Positions 17,707 to 27,149 are shown, numbered from the stretch's first letter. The stretch is 43,857 bases of DNA from a bacterium UBP8_UBA817 (GCA_945888995.1 CAMDBA010000009.1:1-43857); one strand, 5' to 3'. The notes: a model not told the origin generated them from the sequence alone. Numbers and translations are program-made.

Positions 17707-18572
17707 CCTCCCTTTATCAACTGCATCAATTCGCCACCGAAGTTCTGACCGATCATGGGATCGAAGACGCGTCTCTGGAGGCGGAGGTCTTACTTTTAGA
17801 TTTTTTCGGATATACCCGGACGGCGTATATTCTTAATCTTCAAACTGAAGTCCAATCTAAAGATTTAAGGCGCATTAAGGGATGGCTAAAAAAACGGGCG
17901 CGCCGTATTCCGTTGGCCTACATCAGTCGGAAGGCGTATTTCATGGATCACCTCTATGATGTGAGACCCGGAGTCTTGATTCCCCGTCCTGAAACCGAAG
18001 GGTTAATCGAGGTGTTTGAAGAAAAATGCAAAACGTATTCCCCCGATGTGATTTTTGATATCGGATGCGGTTCCGGTATTTTGGCCATTGAAGCTGCGTT
18101 ACGCTACCCTGGCGCTAAAGTGTATGCCTGGGATATCAGTCGCAAAGCAATTGCGACCACACTACAAAATAAAGTGCGGCATCAGGTGCCGAATCTTGAA
18201 GTACTCAACCGTGATTTCTTTTCTGATAGAAAAAGGTGGGCCTCGATTTTGTCTAAGGCATCAGTGCCAATTATTCTGACGAACCCGCCTTATATACCGG
18301 ACGAGCACATTGCCCTGTTGCAAGACGAGGTTCGCCTCTACGAGCCAAAACGAGCCCTTAAGGGCGGATCTGATGGCTTAATCTTTTACCGAGCTCTAAT
18401 CAAAGGCTTTATCGGTTTTGGGTGTGTCGTGATTTGTGAAATTGGAATCGATCAGAAGCCGCCATTAAGTCAGTTTTTGGATTACAAGGGCCTCTCGGAA
18501 TATGAGTTTATTGCTGATATTCATGGGATTCCAAGAATACTGGTCATTAACTTTCGAAATTTAATGCAATAA
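17703..18572 (+). CDS. prmC: Release factor glutamine methyltransferase PrmC
   Basis: This 289-aa SAM-dependent enzyme N5-methylates the Gln of the GGQ motif in release factors. The SAM-binding loop is FDIGCGSGILAIE and the substrate-amide motif NPPY is at 194-197, followed by IPDEHI. The N-terminal helical domain contains the usual LIPRPETEG. It starts at a GTG that overlaps the prfA stop as GTGA, so enzyme and substrate are translationally coupled. Confidence 0.96.
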   Translation: MTSLYQLHQFATEVLTDHGIEDASLEAEVLLLDFFGYTRTAYILNLQTEVQSKDLRRIKGWLKKRARRIPLAYISRKAYFMDHLYDVRPGVLIPRPETEGLIEVFEEKCKTYSPDVIFDIGCGSGILAIEAALRYPGAKVYAWDISRKAIATTLQNKVRHQVPNLEVLNRDFFSDRKRWASILSKASVPIILTNPPYIPDEHIALLQDEVRLYEPKRALKGGSDGLIFYRALIKGFIGFGCVVICEIGIDQKPPLSQFLDYKGLSEYEFIADIHGIPRILVINFRNLMQ

Positions 18573-18580
18573 ACAAAAAG

Positions 18581-18609
18581 GACTATTTTTTATCTTTTTA
18601 AAATAGGTC
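18581..18609. terminator. AT-rich bidirectional terminator between prmC and the GH94 gene
   Basis: GACTATTTT (18581-18589) pairs with AAAATAGGTC (18600-18609) with one bulged base, and T-runs lie within and near it. It sits between convergent genes and could end transcription from both sides. Confidence 0.45.
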
Positions 18610-18637
18610 TATACCCCTACAAACACGCAGCCTTTTA

Positions 18638-21055
18638 CTATAGGGATAGTGACAATTGACCGATGACTTCTGGCTTGGAGTCGGATACAACTGCGGATCC
18701 TAGGACAACTTCGACCGTATTGACGCTGCCTGCAGGCATAATGGGTAGAGTCGTGGCCTGAATCAATTTGCCATTAAGCGTAATCGACTTCACACCGTGA
18801 GTGACGTTGGTCGGATTTGTGACTTTGAAATTATACGTTGCGCCACGATAGACACGGCGCACTTCATATTCCGGCCATTCTTTCGGAACGCAAGGATCGA
18901 TTAGGAGACCGTCAAATGTGGGTCTGATTCCCAGAATGTATTGAGAGATCGCCACAAAACTCCAAACCGATGTCCCGGTTAACCAGGAGTGAGACGCCGC
19001 CCCATGATTGGGATGATCGGGACCTGTAATAAATTGACAATAGACGTAAGGTTCTACCCTGTATCGCTCGTGACCGATTGCTTTAGAGACTTTCGGGGGT
19101 AGGATTTGCGTGTAGTACTGCATGGCTTTGTCTGCGCGCTTGAGGAGACATTCCGCAATAATTGCCCAGGTATTTGCATGACAAAAAATACCGGCGTTTT
19201 CTTTAATTCCGCCCGGATAGTGAATAACCGATCCGACGTCTTTTGGGAATTTTGTGTAAGGCGGATCAAGTAGCTTGATTCCGACTTTTGAATTTAATTT
19301 GCTATGAACGGAATCCATTGCGGCTGTGGCGCGTTTTTCATCAGCGACACCAGAGAACACGGCCCAGCTTTGAGTGTTGAGATAAATTTTGCCTTCTTCC
19401 GAAGTCTTGGATCCCAGAACATTGTTATCATCGGTGTAGGCTCTGGTATACCATTCGCCATCCCAGGCAATGTCATTGATCCGGGCTCTGAGCTCTTCAA
19501 ATTTGATGACCAAATCTTGAACTTCGTCAGTTTTTCCGACCCATTTGGCAATATCGATTAACTGGTTACCGAATTGATAAAGTTGCATAGCAACCATAAC
19601 AGATTCGCCTTTTTCACCTTTTTCTTTGCGGCAGACATTGTTTAAACAGTCGTTCCAGTCCGCAAAAAACATTTTAGGAAATCCATGAGGGCCGGATTCT
19701 CTGAACGCATAATCTACTGCGCGGCGCATATGTTCGAAAACAGTGCCGGTCGATCCTTCGATATACGGAACCACTTCGTCTATAATCGATTTGTCGCCGG
19801 TTTCTGCCAGGTAATTGTAAACCGCATTGATAATCCAGAGATGATCGTCTCCGTATTTTGTCGCATCACCAGTGCCGTCAAAGAAGAAGCAGTGATAAGC
19901 GTGACCGTCTTCGTACATGTTTTTAGCCAGAAGGATGATCTTCTCACGTACTAATTCGGGGAAGGTATGCAATGTACCCAAACAATCTTGGCTGGTGTCT
20001 CTGAAGCCGAGCCCTCTATAAGTGCCGGTATGGTAGTAAGATGCCCATCTTGACCAGTCAAAGGCGACTTTGGCTTGATACTGGTTCCAGACATTGGCCA
20101 TGTCGTTAATGTCGGTATCGGGGCAGGTAATATTGAAATTGCTCAATAAGGAATTCCATTTTGCTTTGACTTTTTCTAATTCAAGTTCACAGGTAGTAAA
20201 ATTGGAGTATTTTGAAATCAATTCTTTAGCACGGCCTTCGACGTTATTGTCGACGCCCATCACCAGGCTGAACTTTAATTCTTCGCCTGGATTTAATGTG
20301 ATCTCAAAAGAAGGGGCTCCGCAGCAATCACTGCCGAATACAGGGGTGTTGTGGTCCTTGCCAGTTTCAATGGCCTCAGGGTTCTCTTCAGACCGGTATT
20401 TGCCTATAAAGTGACGGCGATCTAGAGTGTAACCCGTAATTTTTTCAGAAAGGCCCATAAAAACGCGGCCCATGTCCATCCAGGTGAAATGCATAAAATA
20501 GTAAAGGCCATTCATATCCGGCTCAAATTTTGCATCATTGAAATACCGAAGGTTAAAGTAAGCCGTGTATTCATCAGCAGCATTAAATAACGCAAACTCG
20601 ACGTAAGGCGTTACTTTTAATTTGCGAACGCGGCTATCATTATTTTTGATAGTGGTGACCCAGACTTCGCAGTCGTCATCGTTAGGAATGAAATAGGTGA
20701 CGGAGGATTCAATTTTGTCGGTTTGAGAAGCAATAACGCTATAACCTAATCCATGACGTGCTTCCCATTTTTCCGGATTCTTTAAAACAGGCTGCCAGCC
20801 GTTTGCCCAGTATTGACCGGTTTCCTGATCTCGAAGATAGAGATATCGTCCGGGACGATCTTGCGGCTGATTGTCAAAACGGTATTTAGTTATACGGCAA
20901 CTCTTAGGGTCTTTCCAAAACGAATATCCGCCCCCGGTTTGTGAAAGTAACGTTGTATAACGTCCATTTGATAAGTAATTAATCCAAGGCCGCTCGGTAT
21001 CATACGTGTTAATCACATATTCTTTAGCCGCGCTGTCAAAAAATCCATATTCCAT
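18638..21055 (-). CDS. GH94 family disaccharide phosphorylase (cellobiose/chitobiose phosphorylase-like)
   Basis: This 805-aa protein aligns by eye along the whole length of GH94 phosphorylases, which cleave beta-linked disaccharides with inorganic phosphate to give sugar 1-phosphate. The start (MEYGFFDSAAKEYVI, PWINYLSNGRY, GGYSFWKD) is typical. The core shows GLGFRDTSQDCLG, and ADWNDCLN with DWND at 466-469 carrying the expected general-acid Asp. The phosphate-binding region is GAASHSWLTGTSVWSF. No signal peptide is seen, so it is cytoplasmic. It follows a GT2 gene by 30 nt with a GGAGGAAG site. Substrate (cellobiose, chitobiose or other) cannot be assigned from the sequence. Confidence 0.88.
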   Translation of the reverse strand: MEYGFFDSAAKEYVINTYDTERPWINYLSNGRYTTLLSQTGGGYSFWKDPKSCRITKYRFDNQPQDRPGRYLYLRDQETGQYWANGWQPVLKNPEKWEARHGLGYSVIASQTDKIESSVTYFIPNDDDCEVWVTTIKNNDSRVRKLKVTPYVEFALFNAADEYTAYFNLRYFNDAKFEPDMNGLYYFMHFTWMDMGRVFMGLSEKITGYTLDRRHFIGKYRSEENPEAIETGKDHNTPVFGSDCCGAPSFEITLNPGEELKFSLVMGVDNNVEGRAKELISKYSNFTTCELELEKVKAKWNSLLSNFNITCPDTDINDMANVWNQYQAKVAFDWSRWASYYHTGTYRGLGFRDTSQDCLGTLHTFPELVREKIILLAKNMYEDGHAYHCFFFDGTGDATKYGDDHLWIINAVYNYLAETGDKSIIDEVVPYIEGSTGTVFEHMRRAVDYAFRESGPHGFPKMFFADWNDCLNNVCRKEKGEKGESVMVAMQLYQFGNQLIDIAKWVGKTDEVQDLVIKFEELRARINDIAWDGEWYTRAYTDDNNVLGSKTSEEGKIYLNTQSWAVFSGVADEKRATAAMDSVHSKLNSKVGIKLLDPPYTKFPKDVGSVIHYPGGIKENAGIFCHANTWAIIAECLLKRADKAMQYYTQILPPKVSKAIGHERYRVEPYVYCQFITGPDHPNHGAASHSWLTGTSVWSFVAISQYILGIRPTFDGLLIDPCVPKEWPEYEVRRVYRGATYNFKVTNPTNVTHGVKSITLNGKLIQATTLPIMPAGSVNTVEVVLGSAVVSDSKPEVIGQLSLSL

Positions 21056-21085
21056 GTCTACACTTCCTCCAATATTCTTGCAGCT

Positions 21086-22222
21086 TTACCAGCTGGGCTC
21101 GACATATAAAATACCTGTTCGCTTTGTGCCGTCTAAACCACCTTTTAAGAACCAGTAATTGGTAATAAACCGAATATAAGCCCATTTGAAAAACTTACTC
21201 CGTGGGGCCATATTCCAACATCCTTTAAAATACCGGAAGCCGAAAAATAGCGTTAAAAACGCAGCGACTAAGCCAGTTGTGGCCAATCCTGCTGAACCTA
21301 AGATCAACCCTGCTAAAAATGCCAATAGCATAACGATAAAAGACAGGACCAGCATATGGAAATTACCGAAGTATACCAATCCTTTAATGCCAAAAGGTAA
21401 CTTGATCCGGGGATTACCGGGGATAAACTGAAACACGAGTTCGAAAACGTTTGTAGCATGTTTATCAACTAAGAAAGCGTGACCTTCTCCGTATCCGTGC
21501 CATTGAGCAGTAAAACTTTCCATGGTGATGCGGTGCATATGTTGGATGATCGCATTGGGTGCGTAATACAAGGTGTAACCCGCTTTTTGGATCTGAATGG
21601 AAAAGTCGATATCTTCGCCCGTAGGGTGATCCCAGAAGTAGCCGCCTGCGGCATCGATTGCTTTTTTAGAATAAGCAACGTTGGCGGTTGCAAAGAAAGG
21701 TGCCCGGTGTCCTGAAGATTGAGAAGGGGACATATCCGTAAGACGAGGCATATAACCTTCGCCCTTAACATTAAAACGGCTCTTAACAGCTAAGAATCCG
21801 ATTTGCTCGCAATAAGATTCAATATCGCTGTCCGGTGCAACACGTAATGTGTGCACTTCTCCACCGACACCCCCGATTTGAGGGTCTTTGGCAAACGGCG
21901 CTAATAACTGCGCGATCCAATCTGCTTGCGGGGCACAATCCCCATCGGTAAAGAGAAAATACTCGCCCTTTGCAATATCCATTGCCTTGTTTCGGGCGTG
22001 TCCGGGAGAGGGGCTGTTCGGAACAACAACAAGGGTAATAAAGGCATGTTTTTTAACCCATTTTTCGATGATTGAAACAGTCTTGTCGTGGCTTCCTCCG
22101 TCGGCCACGATAATTTCCAGTTTATCTTGTGGGTAATCCAGTTTCAGAAGATAGTTAAATGTTTCTTCCAGGGTTCGTTCGGCATTGCGAACAGGCACAA
22201 TAATAGAAACAAATGGCTGCAT
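21086..22222 (-). CDS. Family 2 glycosyltransferase with C-terminal membrane segments
   Basis: This 378-aa protein has a GT-A fold: VSIIVPVRNAERTLEETFNY at the N-terminus, IIVADGGSHDKT for nucleotide binding, FTDGDCAP as the metal-binding DxD region, TGEDIDFSIQ as the acceptor/base motif, and a later QWHGYGEGHAF. Two or so hydrophobic helices (HMLVLSFIVMLLAFLAGLIL and TTGLVAAFLTLFFGF) anchor it in the inner membrane. It resembles synthases of exopolysaccharide or glycolipid sugars; the product is unknown. AAAGGAGT precedes the ATG. The pairing with a GH94 phosphorylase is the only context clue. Confidence 0.85.
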   Translation of the reverse strand: MQPFVSIIVPVRNAERTLEETFNYLLKLDYPQDKLEIIVADGGSHDKTVSIIEKWVKKHAFITLVVVPNSPSPGHARNKAMDIAKGEYFLFTDGDCAPQADWIAQLLAPFAKDPQIGGVGGEVHTLRVAPDSDIESYCEQIGFLAVKSRFNVKGEGYMPRLTDMSPSQSSGHRAPFFATANVAYSKKAIDAAGGYFWDHPTGEDIDFSIQIQKAGYTLYYAPNAIIQHMHRITMESFTAQWHGYGEGHAFLVDKHATNVFELVFQFIPGNPRIKLPFGIKGLVYFGNFHMLVLSFIVMLLAFLAGLILGSAGLATTGLVAAFLTLFFGFRYFKGCWNMAPRSKFFKWAYIRFITNYWFLKGGLDGTKRTGILYVEPSW

Positions 22223-22460
22223 AAGAGACTCCTTTTATATTGGTTAGAGAGGGTATCGGAGACGGACCATGAAACAATATTTACATGATCTTAATTGAGC
22301 ATAAAAAATATGGAGAAGTGTAGCATATCCTATTTATTTATTCAAAATATTATTGCCCGATACATAATGACTGTTACGTTAGAAAAGCAGGGTCTTTTTT
22401 TAGCTATAAAAAATCATCAAAAACACCAAAACCTACGGAAAAATTTAAACATGAATAGAG

Positions 22461-22490
22461 TTGATTTTTTGTATTGCGATGGGTTAGAAT
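22461..22490 (+). promoter_or_regulatory. Promoter-like pair directly in front of an orphan terminator
   Basis: TTGATT (22461-22466), an 18-nt spacer and TAGAAT (22485-22490). The predicted start, near 22497, falls at the foot of the terminator hairpin, so any transcript would begin with it. Confidence 0.4.
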
Positions 22491-22499
22491 AAAATTTAG

Positions 22500-22540
22500 A
22501 TCAGTTCCTTATGCCCCCCCACTGAGGAACTGATTTTTTA
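22500..22540 (+). terminator. Orphan intrinsic terminator upstream of gatC
   Basis: ATCAGTTCCT (22500-22509) and AGGAACTGAT (22525-22534) form a perfect 10-bp stem with a 15-nt C-rich loop, followed by TTTTTTA. No plus-strand gene precedes it, so it must end a small RNA or act within a leader. Confidence 0.75.
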
Positions 22541-22631
22541 TGCTTCTCTCTTTAACCTTCGAATACATTGCGTTATTTTTTCTTCGTTTTTCAAATTCAT
22601 TGTCCGATAAAGGCTGCCCTGCTTGGAGTGC

Positions 22632-22660
22632 TATACATTTTAATCAAAGCTGTTTAGAAT
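22632..22660 (+). promoter_or_regulatory. Putative gatCAB promoter
   Basis: TATACA (22632-22637), a 17-nt spacer and TAGAAT (22655-22660), about 50 nt upstream of the gatC ATG. The -35 box is only a four-of-six match. Confidence 0.4.
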
Positions 22661-22717
22661 AACGGTTTATTTTTATGTATGCGATATTAACTTTAATTTA
22701 GCAAGGAGACCTATCCG

Positions 22718-23005
22718 ATGACACTGACGTCTTCTGATTTGGATCATGTAATTGAATTGGCCCGATTAGATATTCCGGAGACTGAAAAGACCCTATATCT
22801 GGCGCAATTGCAAAAAATTCTGGATTCAATGGCCGCATTGGACAAGTTGGATTTATCGGGCGTAGAGCCGACGTTTTCGACTTCTCAATCCGTTAATTTG
22901 CGTCCGGATATTGACCGGGTATTTGACGTGACTCCGTCTGAGATTGCGCCTCTCTGGGAAGAAAACGGATTCCAGGTGCCCAAAATTCTGGATGAGGAAG
23001 CCTAA
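22718..23005 (+). CDS. gatC: Glutamyl-tRNA(Gln)/aspartyl-tRNA(Asn) amidotransferase subunit C
   Basis: This 95-aa subunit stabilises the GatA-GatB complex. It shows the family pattern LDHVIELARLDIPETEKTLY, the middle helix LQKILDSMAALDKLD, and a C-terminal VPKILDEEA tail. An AAGGAG site stands 9 nt before the ATG. It is first in gatC-gatA-gatB, with no spacer before gatA. Confidence 0.94.
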   Translation: MTLTSSDLDHVIELARLDIPETEKTLYLAQLQKILDSMAALDKLDLSGVEPTFSTSQSVNLRPDIDRVFDVTPSEIAPLWEENGFQVPKILDEEA

Positions 23006-24487
23006 ATGAGTAAGACTTATGTGCAATCCGCGATCCAAATCGCTTCCCAATTAAAAAATCGGCAATTGACAGTTAAGGCCGTCGTCTCCCAAGTATTAGA
23101 CCGTATCCGAATTGGCGAGCCTCGTATCAAAGCATACCTGGATATCTTTAATGATGAAGCGTTGGCGGCAGCCGATCAGGTGGATCGCCTTTACGATAAG
23201 GGTGATCCTTTACCACCTTTAGCGGGTATTCCCATTGCGATTAAAGATAACATTTGTATGAAAGGGAAGAAGACAACCTGCGCGTCTAAAATACTTGAAA
23301 ATTTTGTCTCTCCGTATGATGCGACGGTCATAAAAAAATTAGCGGCCCACCATTTAATTCCCGTCGGAAAAACCAATATGGATGAATTTGCGATGGGATC
23401 ATCAACCGAAAACTCGGCATTTTTCCCAACGAGAAATCCATGGGACGAGAGCTGTGTTCCGGGAGGATCTTCCGGTGGATCTGCCGCAGCAGTTGCCGCA
23501 GGAGAAGCCATTTTGTCGATCGGATCAGATACCGGAGGCTCGATTCGTCAGCCTGCATCGTTTTGTGGATTGGTCGGAATGAAGCCAACATACGGCAGGG
23601 TGTCCCGATTCGGCCTGGTGGCTTTTGCGTCCTCTCTGGATCAGATCGGCCCTATCACCAGAACCGTCGAAGACAGTGCTCATTTATTAAACGCCATTTG
23701 TGGATATGATTCGCTAGATGCCACCTCATCCGATCAAGCTATTCCTGATTTTGCCGCGTCATTAAATAACCCTATTCAGGGTCGCAAAGTAGGCGTTCCC
23801 CGCCATTTGTTTGATCTTATAGAAAACGCGGCGATTAAAGAATCACTGGTCAATGCGTTGGATGTCCTGAAATCGGACGGCGTGACCTGGGAGTTCGTCG
23901 ATATTAATGCCTTTGATTATGCGGTTGCGACGTATTACATTGTCGCGCCGGCGGAAGCATCGGCAAACTTATCCCGATTTGACGGTGTCCGATATGGTCA
24001 CCGGGCACAAGGCGTAGAGAACCTGGCGCAAATGTATAAACAAACCCGTGGCCAAGGATTCGGTCCCGAGGTGAAGCGGCGTATCATCTTAGGCACCTAT
24101 GCGTTAAGCTCGGGGTACTATGAGGCCTATTATTTAAAAGCGCAAAAAGCTCGGACGTTGGTTAAAGAAGAATTTAACCACCTTTTTGCAAAATACGACG
24201 CTATCGTCACACCGACGACGCCGACTCTTCCGTTCAAATTTGGTGAACATGCCAATAATCCGTTGGCGATGTATTTATCGGACATCTCCACGATTCCGAT
24301 CAACCTGGCGGGATTGCCGGCGATTTCTGTTCCGTGCGGATTTTCAGAAGGCCTACCGATGGGGCTGCAGTTGATCGGAAAGCCTTATGACGAGTCCACA
24401 TTGTTAAATATCGCACATCAGTATCAATCACAGACGAATCATCATCTGACATTCCCATCGCAATTGGAGGCTTTATATGGCGTTTGA
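23006..24487 (+). CDS. gatA: Glutamyl-tRNA(Gln)/aspartyl-tRNA(Asn) amidotransferase subunit A
   Basis: This 493-aa amidase frees ammonia from glutamine for transamidation of misacylated Glu-tRNA(Gln) or Asp-tRNA(Asn). The Ser-cisSer-Lys triad is intact: Lys80 in IAIKDNIC, the cis-Ser at 155 in GGSSGGSAAAVAAGEA, and the nucleophile Ser179 in GSDTGGSIRQPASFCG. Length is standard. The ATG directly follows the gatC stop, with GAGGAAG inside the gatC end as ribosome binding site; the gene overlaps gatB by 11 nt. Presence of GatCAB implies the cell lacks GlnRS, AsnRS or both. Confidence 0.97.
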   Translation: MSKTYVQSAIQIASQLKNRQLTVKAVVSQVLDRIRIGEPRIKAYLDIFNDEALAAADQVDRLYDKGDPLPPLAGIPIAIKDNICMKGKKTTCASKILENFVSPYDATVIKKLAAHHLIPVGKTNMDEFAMGSSTENSAFFPTRNPWDESCVPGGSSGGSAAAVAAGEAILSIGSDTGGSIRQPASFCGLVGMKPTYGRVSRFGLVAFASSLDQIGPITRTVEDSAHLLNAICGYDSLDATSSDQAIPDFAASLNNPIQGRKVGVPRHLFDLIENAAIKESLVNALDVLKSDGVTWEFVDINAFDYAVATYYIVAPAEASANLSRFDGVRYGHRAQGVENLAQMYKQTRGQGFGPEVKRRIILGTYALSSGYYEAYYLKAQKARTLVKEEFNHLFAKYDAIVTPTTPTLPFKFGEHANNPLAMYLSDISTIPINLAGLPAISVPCGFSEGLPMGLQLIGKPYDESTLLNIAHQYQSQTNHHLTFPSQLEALYGV

Positions 24488-25934
24488 AGTTGTTATCGGC
24501 CTAGAAGTACATGCTCAATTAAAAACAAAATCCAAGGCGTTTTGTGCGTGTTCCAACCGGTTTGGCGCAGAGCCTAATACCAACGTTTGTCCGGTTTGTT
24601 TGGGATTACCCGGTGCTTTACCGGTTCTCAATGAGCAGGTTGTCCAGATGGCTATTAAAGCCGGCCTTGCGCTGAATTCCCAGATCCAACACCGGTCGGT
24701 TTTCGCGAGAAAAAATTACTTTTATCCGGATTTGCCGAAAGGCTATCAGATTAGTCAGTTCGATTTACCGATTGTGTTAGGTGGACATTTGGATATCACG
24801 GTGGACGATGAGTCCCGCCGGATCGGCATTACCCGAATCCATATCGAAGAAGATGCGGGTAAACTGGTTCATCAAGGCGCAGATGCGATCGCAGGGTCCG
24901 ATTACAGCATCGTCGATCTGAATCGTGCCAGCGTGCCATTAATCGAAATCGTTTCCGAACCCGATATCCGGTCAGCAAAAGAAGCCCGGATTTATATGGA
25001 AACCTTAAAACTGATTTTAGAATTTTTAGATGTTTGTGACGGAAATCTGGATGAAGGCAGTCTCAGAGCCGATGCCAATATTTCCCTTCGCCCCGTCGGA
25101 ACCACAGCATTCGGGACACGGACCGAAGTCAAAAACCTGAATTCGTTCCGGAGTATCGAGCGTGCGATTTTATCCGAGATTGAGCGCCAGACAGAGGTGT
25201 TAAACTCCGGTGGACGGATTATTCAGCAAACCCGGCACTATGACGATGCGACTCAAACGACACGGCCGCTTCGCAGCAAAGAGCAATCCCATGATTACCG
25301 ATATTTCCCGGAGCCGGATCTGCCGCCACTTGTCGTGACCGATGCCCAGATTCAAGCAATCAGAGACGTGCTCCCGGAACTTCCCGGCGCTAAGATCGAC
25401 CGCTATCAAAGCGAGTCCGGTTTGAGTGAATTCGAAGCCGTCGTACTTACAGCGGATCAGGATATTAACGCCTATTTCGAACATTGCTTAAGCCTGAGCT
25501 TATCTGTGTCAGCCCGGGACTTCGCCAAGTGGGTGGTCGGCGATTTAATGTCATTGGTCAAAGAGCACAAGCAGGACTTTAGCCAGACAAAAGTGACCCC
25601 CTCTTACCTGGGCGCTTTACTGGGGCTGGTTAACGCCGGTAAGTTATCCGGAAAAATGGCCAAAGAAGTCTTAGCCACAGTGTTCAAGACCGGCGAAGAT
25701 CCTAAATCGGTCATCAAAAAATCCGGCGCCACTCAGGTGAGCGATCCGTCTGCGCTTCGTACCATTATTGATCAGGTATTGGAAAAAAATCCAGATGTTC
25801 TGGGTAAAATCAGATCTGGAAAAACAAACTCGGCTGATTTTGTGATTGGCCAAGTAATGAGAGAAACCCGTGGTCAGGCAAACCCGGATGTTGTCCGGAG
25901 TCTGCTGACCGAGATTGTGGAGAGCGCAGCTTAA
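24477..25934 (+). CDS. gatB: Glutamyl-tRNA(Gln)/aspartyl-tRNA(Asn) amidotransferase subunit B
   Basis: This 485-aa subunit phosphorylates and amidates the misacylated tRNA. It begins FEVVIGLEVHAQLKTKSKAF. Zinc-site cysteines are Cys23, Cys25, Cys38 and Cys41 (CAC and CPVC). Further motifs are FYPDLPKGYQISQFD, HIEEDAGKLVHQG, DLNRASVPLIEIVSEPD and EVKNLNSFRSIERAI, followed by the helical YqeY-like tail that grips the tRNA. It overlaps gatA by 11 nt, a sign of coupled translation and matched stoichiometry. It converges on the aminotransferase gene with only 21 nt between the stops. Confidence 0.97.
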   Translation: MAFEVVIGLEVHAQLKTKSKAFCACSNRFGAEPNTNVCPVCLGLPGALPVLNEQVVQMAIKAGLALNSQIQHRSVFARKNYFYPDLPKGYQISQFDLPIVLGGHLDITVDDESRRIGITRIHIEEDAGKLVHQGADAIAGSDYSIVDLNRASVPLIEIVSEPDIRSAKEARIYMETLKLILEFLDVCDGNLDEGSLRADANISLRPVGTTAFGTRTEVKNLNSFRSIERAILSEIERQTEVLNSGGRIIQQTRHYDDATQTTRPLRSKEQSHDYRYFPEPDLPPLVVTDAQIQAIRDVLPELPGAKIDRYQSESGLSEFEAVVLTADQDINAYFEHCLSLSLSVSARDFAKWVVGDLMSLVKEHKQDFSQTKVTPSYLGALLGLVNAGKLSGKMAKEVLATVFKTGEDPKSVIKKSGATQVSDPSALRTIIDQVLEKNPDVLGKIRSGKTNSADFVIGQVMRETRGQANPDVVRSLLTEIVESAA

Positions 25935-25955
25935 AGCGCGTCGAAAAAAAAGGGA

Positions 25956-27149
25956 TTAAGTTAAGGAGTTAACCCAGGTCTTGAGTCGCTCCAACCCTTT
26001 TTCAATGACCGCCATAGAGGTCGCATACGAGAGGCGGATATGCCCTTCGGTTCCGAAGCCCGAGCCCGGAACACATGCGACCAACGCTTCGGTCAGAAGT
26101 GCGTTACAAAAATCAACGGAATTATGGATTGTAGTTCCGGCAGGTGTCGTCTTGCCGAAATAGGCTGAGATATTAGGGAATGTATAAAATGCGCCGGGAG
26201 GGGTGAGGCATGTCACCCCTTTAATCTCCATTAAGGTCTTTACCATAAAATCCCGCCGTTTCACAAATTCCTTATTCATCATCTCGAGCTCGGCTTGAGA
26301 GCCATTTAATGCTTCCACAGCCGCCCATTGAGATGCTGCTGCCGGGTTTGATGTGGAATGGCTTTGGATTTTGCCTGCAGCTTGAATAATGTCCTTTCGG
26401 CCGGCGGCGTATCCGATTCTCCATCCGGTCATCGCATGAGATTTAGAAACCCCATTCACCACGATAGTTTGATTAAAAAGTTGAGGAGACAATGTCGCAA
26501 GACTGACATGCTCGTCTGCTCCGTAGATCAGTTTTTCATAAATCTCGTCGGAAATAACCACCATATCCGTTTTGCTGATCACAGCGCCCAATGCCTCTAA
26601 CTCGGCCCTGGTATAAATCATGCCGGTCGGATTGGAGGGGCTATTTAGGATCAATAATTTAGTACGGGGCGTAATGACCGCTTCAAGCTGAGCCGGAGTA
26701 ATCTTAAATCCTTGAGCCTCATTGGTTTCAATAAAAACCGACGTGCCACCTGCGAGGGTAACCTGATCCGGGTAACTCACCCAATACGGGGCAGGAATAA
26801 TCACTTCATCACCCGGCTCTACGAGAGCCAGTACCATGTTGTAGATCGAATGCTTAGCGCCGCAGGAAACCAAAATATCGGAAGGCGCATAGGCGAGCCC
26901 CTGATCTCTGAGAAGATAATCTGCAATTGCCTGGCGGAGTTCGATGACACCGGCTGTCGGAGTATACTTGTTTTTTCCACTTTGAATAGCCGTGATACCA
27001 GCGGATTTTATATGTTCAGGAGTATCAAAATCCGGCTCTCCGGCGCCGAATCCGATCACATCTTTGCCTTCTTTTTTCATAGTCGCGGCGATCGCGGTAA
27101 TCGTGAGGGTAATACTATCTTCGATGTTTTGGACACGCTGGCTTAGCAT
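25956..27149 (-). CDS. Class I aspartate aminotransferase (subgroup Ib-like)
   Basis: This 397-aa PLP enzyme transfers the amino group between aspartate and 2-oxoglutarate; subgroup Ib members may also act on prephenate. Motifs: GFGAGEPDFDTPEHI, YTPTAGVIELRQAIA, PAPYWVSYPDQ, NSPSNPTGMIY, DEIYEKLIY, the PLP lysine Lys236 in NGVSKSHAMTGWRIGY, and GSGFGTEGHIRLSYA with the substrate-binding Arg. Its start overlaps the end of the upstream SMR gene by about 7 nt and a TAGGAG site lies inside that gene, so it belongs to the Cys-rich/capD/SMR operon. It is not a DegT-type sugar aminotransferase. Confidence 0.93.
   Translation of the reverse strand: MLSQRVQNIEDSITLTITAIAATMKKEGKDVIGFGAGEPDFDTPEHIKSAGITAIQSGKNKYTPTAGVIELRQAIADYLLRDQGLAYAPSDILVSCGAKHSIYNMVLALVEPGDEVIIPAPYWVSYPDQVTLAGGTSVFIETNEAQGFKITPAQLEAVITPRTKLLILNSPSNPTGMIYTRAELEALGAVISKTDMVVISDEIYEKLIYGADEHVSLATLSPQLFNQTIVVNGVSKSHAMTGWRIGYAAGRKDIIQAAGKIQSHSTSNPAAASQWAAVEALNGSQAELEMMNKEFVKRRDFMVKTLMEIKGVTCLTPPGAFYTFPNISAYFGKTTPAGTTIHNSVDFCNALLTEALVACVPGSGFGTEGHIRLSYATSMAVIEKGLERLKTWVNSLT

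Larger units (their letters stand above)
22223..22717. other. Divergent AT-rich region between the GT2 gene and gatC
   Basis: About 495 nt without a convincing gene; a 65-codon frame at 22295-22492 has no family resemblance. On the plus strand it holds a promoter-like pair (22461-22490) directly followed by an intrinsic terminator (22500-22540), then a second promoter-like pair (22632-22660) suited to gatCAB. I saw no 6S, SRP or RNase P RNA motif. Confidence 0.6.

Noticed and set aside
22295-22492. 65-codon plus-strand frame before gatC
   Set aside because: No ribosome binding site, AT-rich random-looking protein, and it overlaps the promoter-like pair; treated as non-coding.
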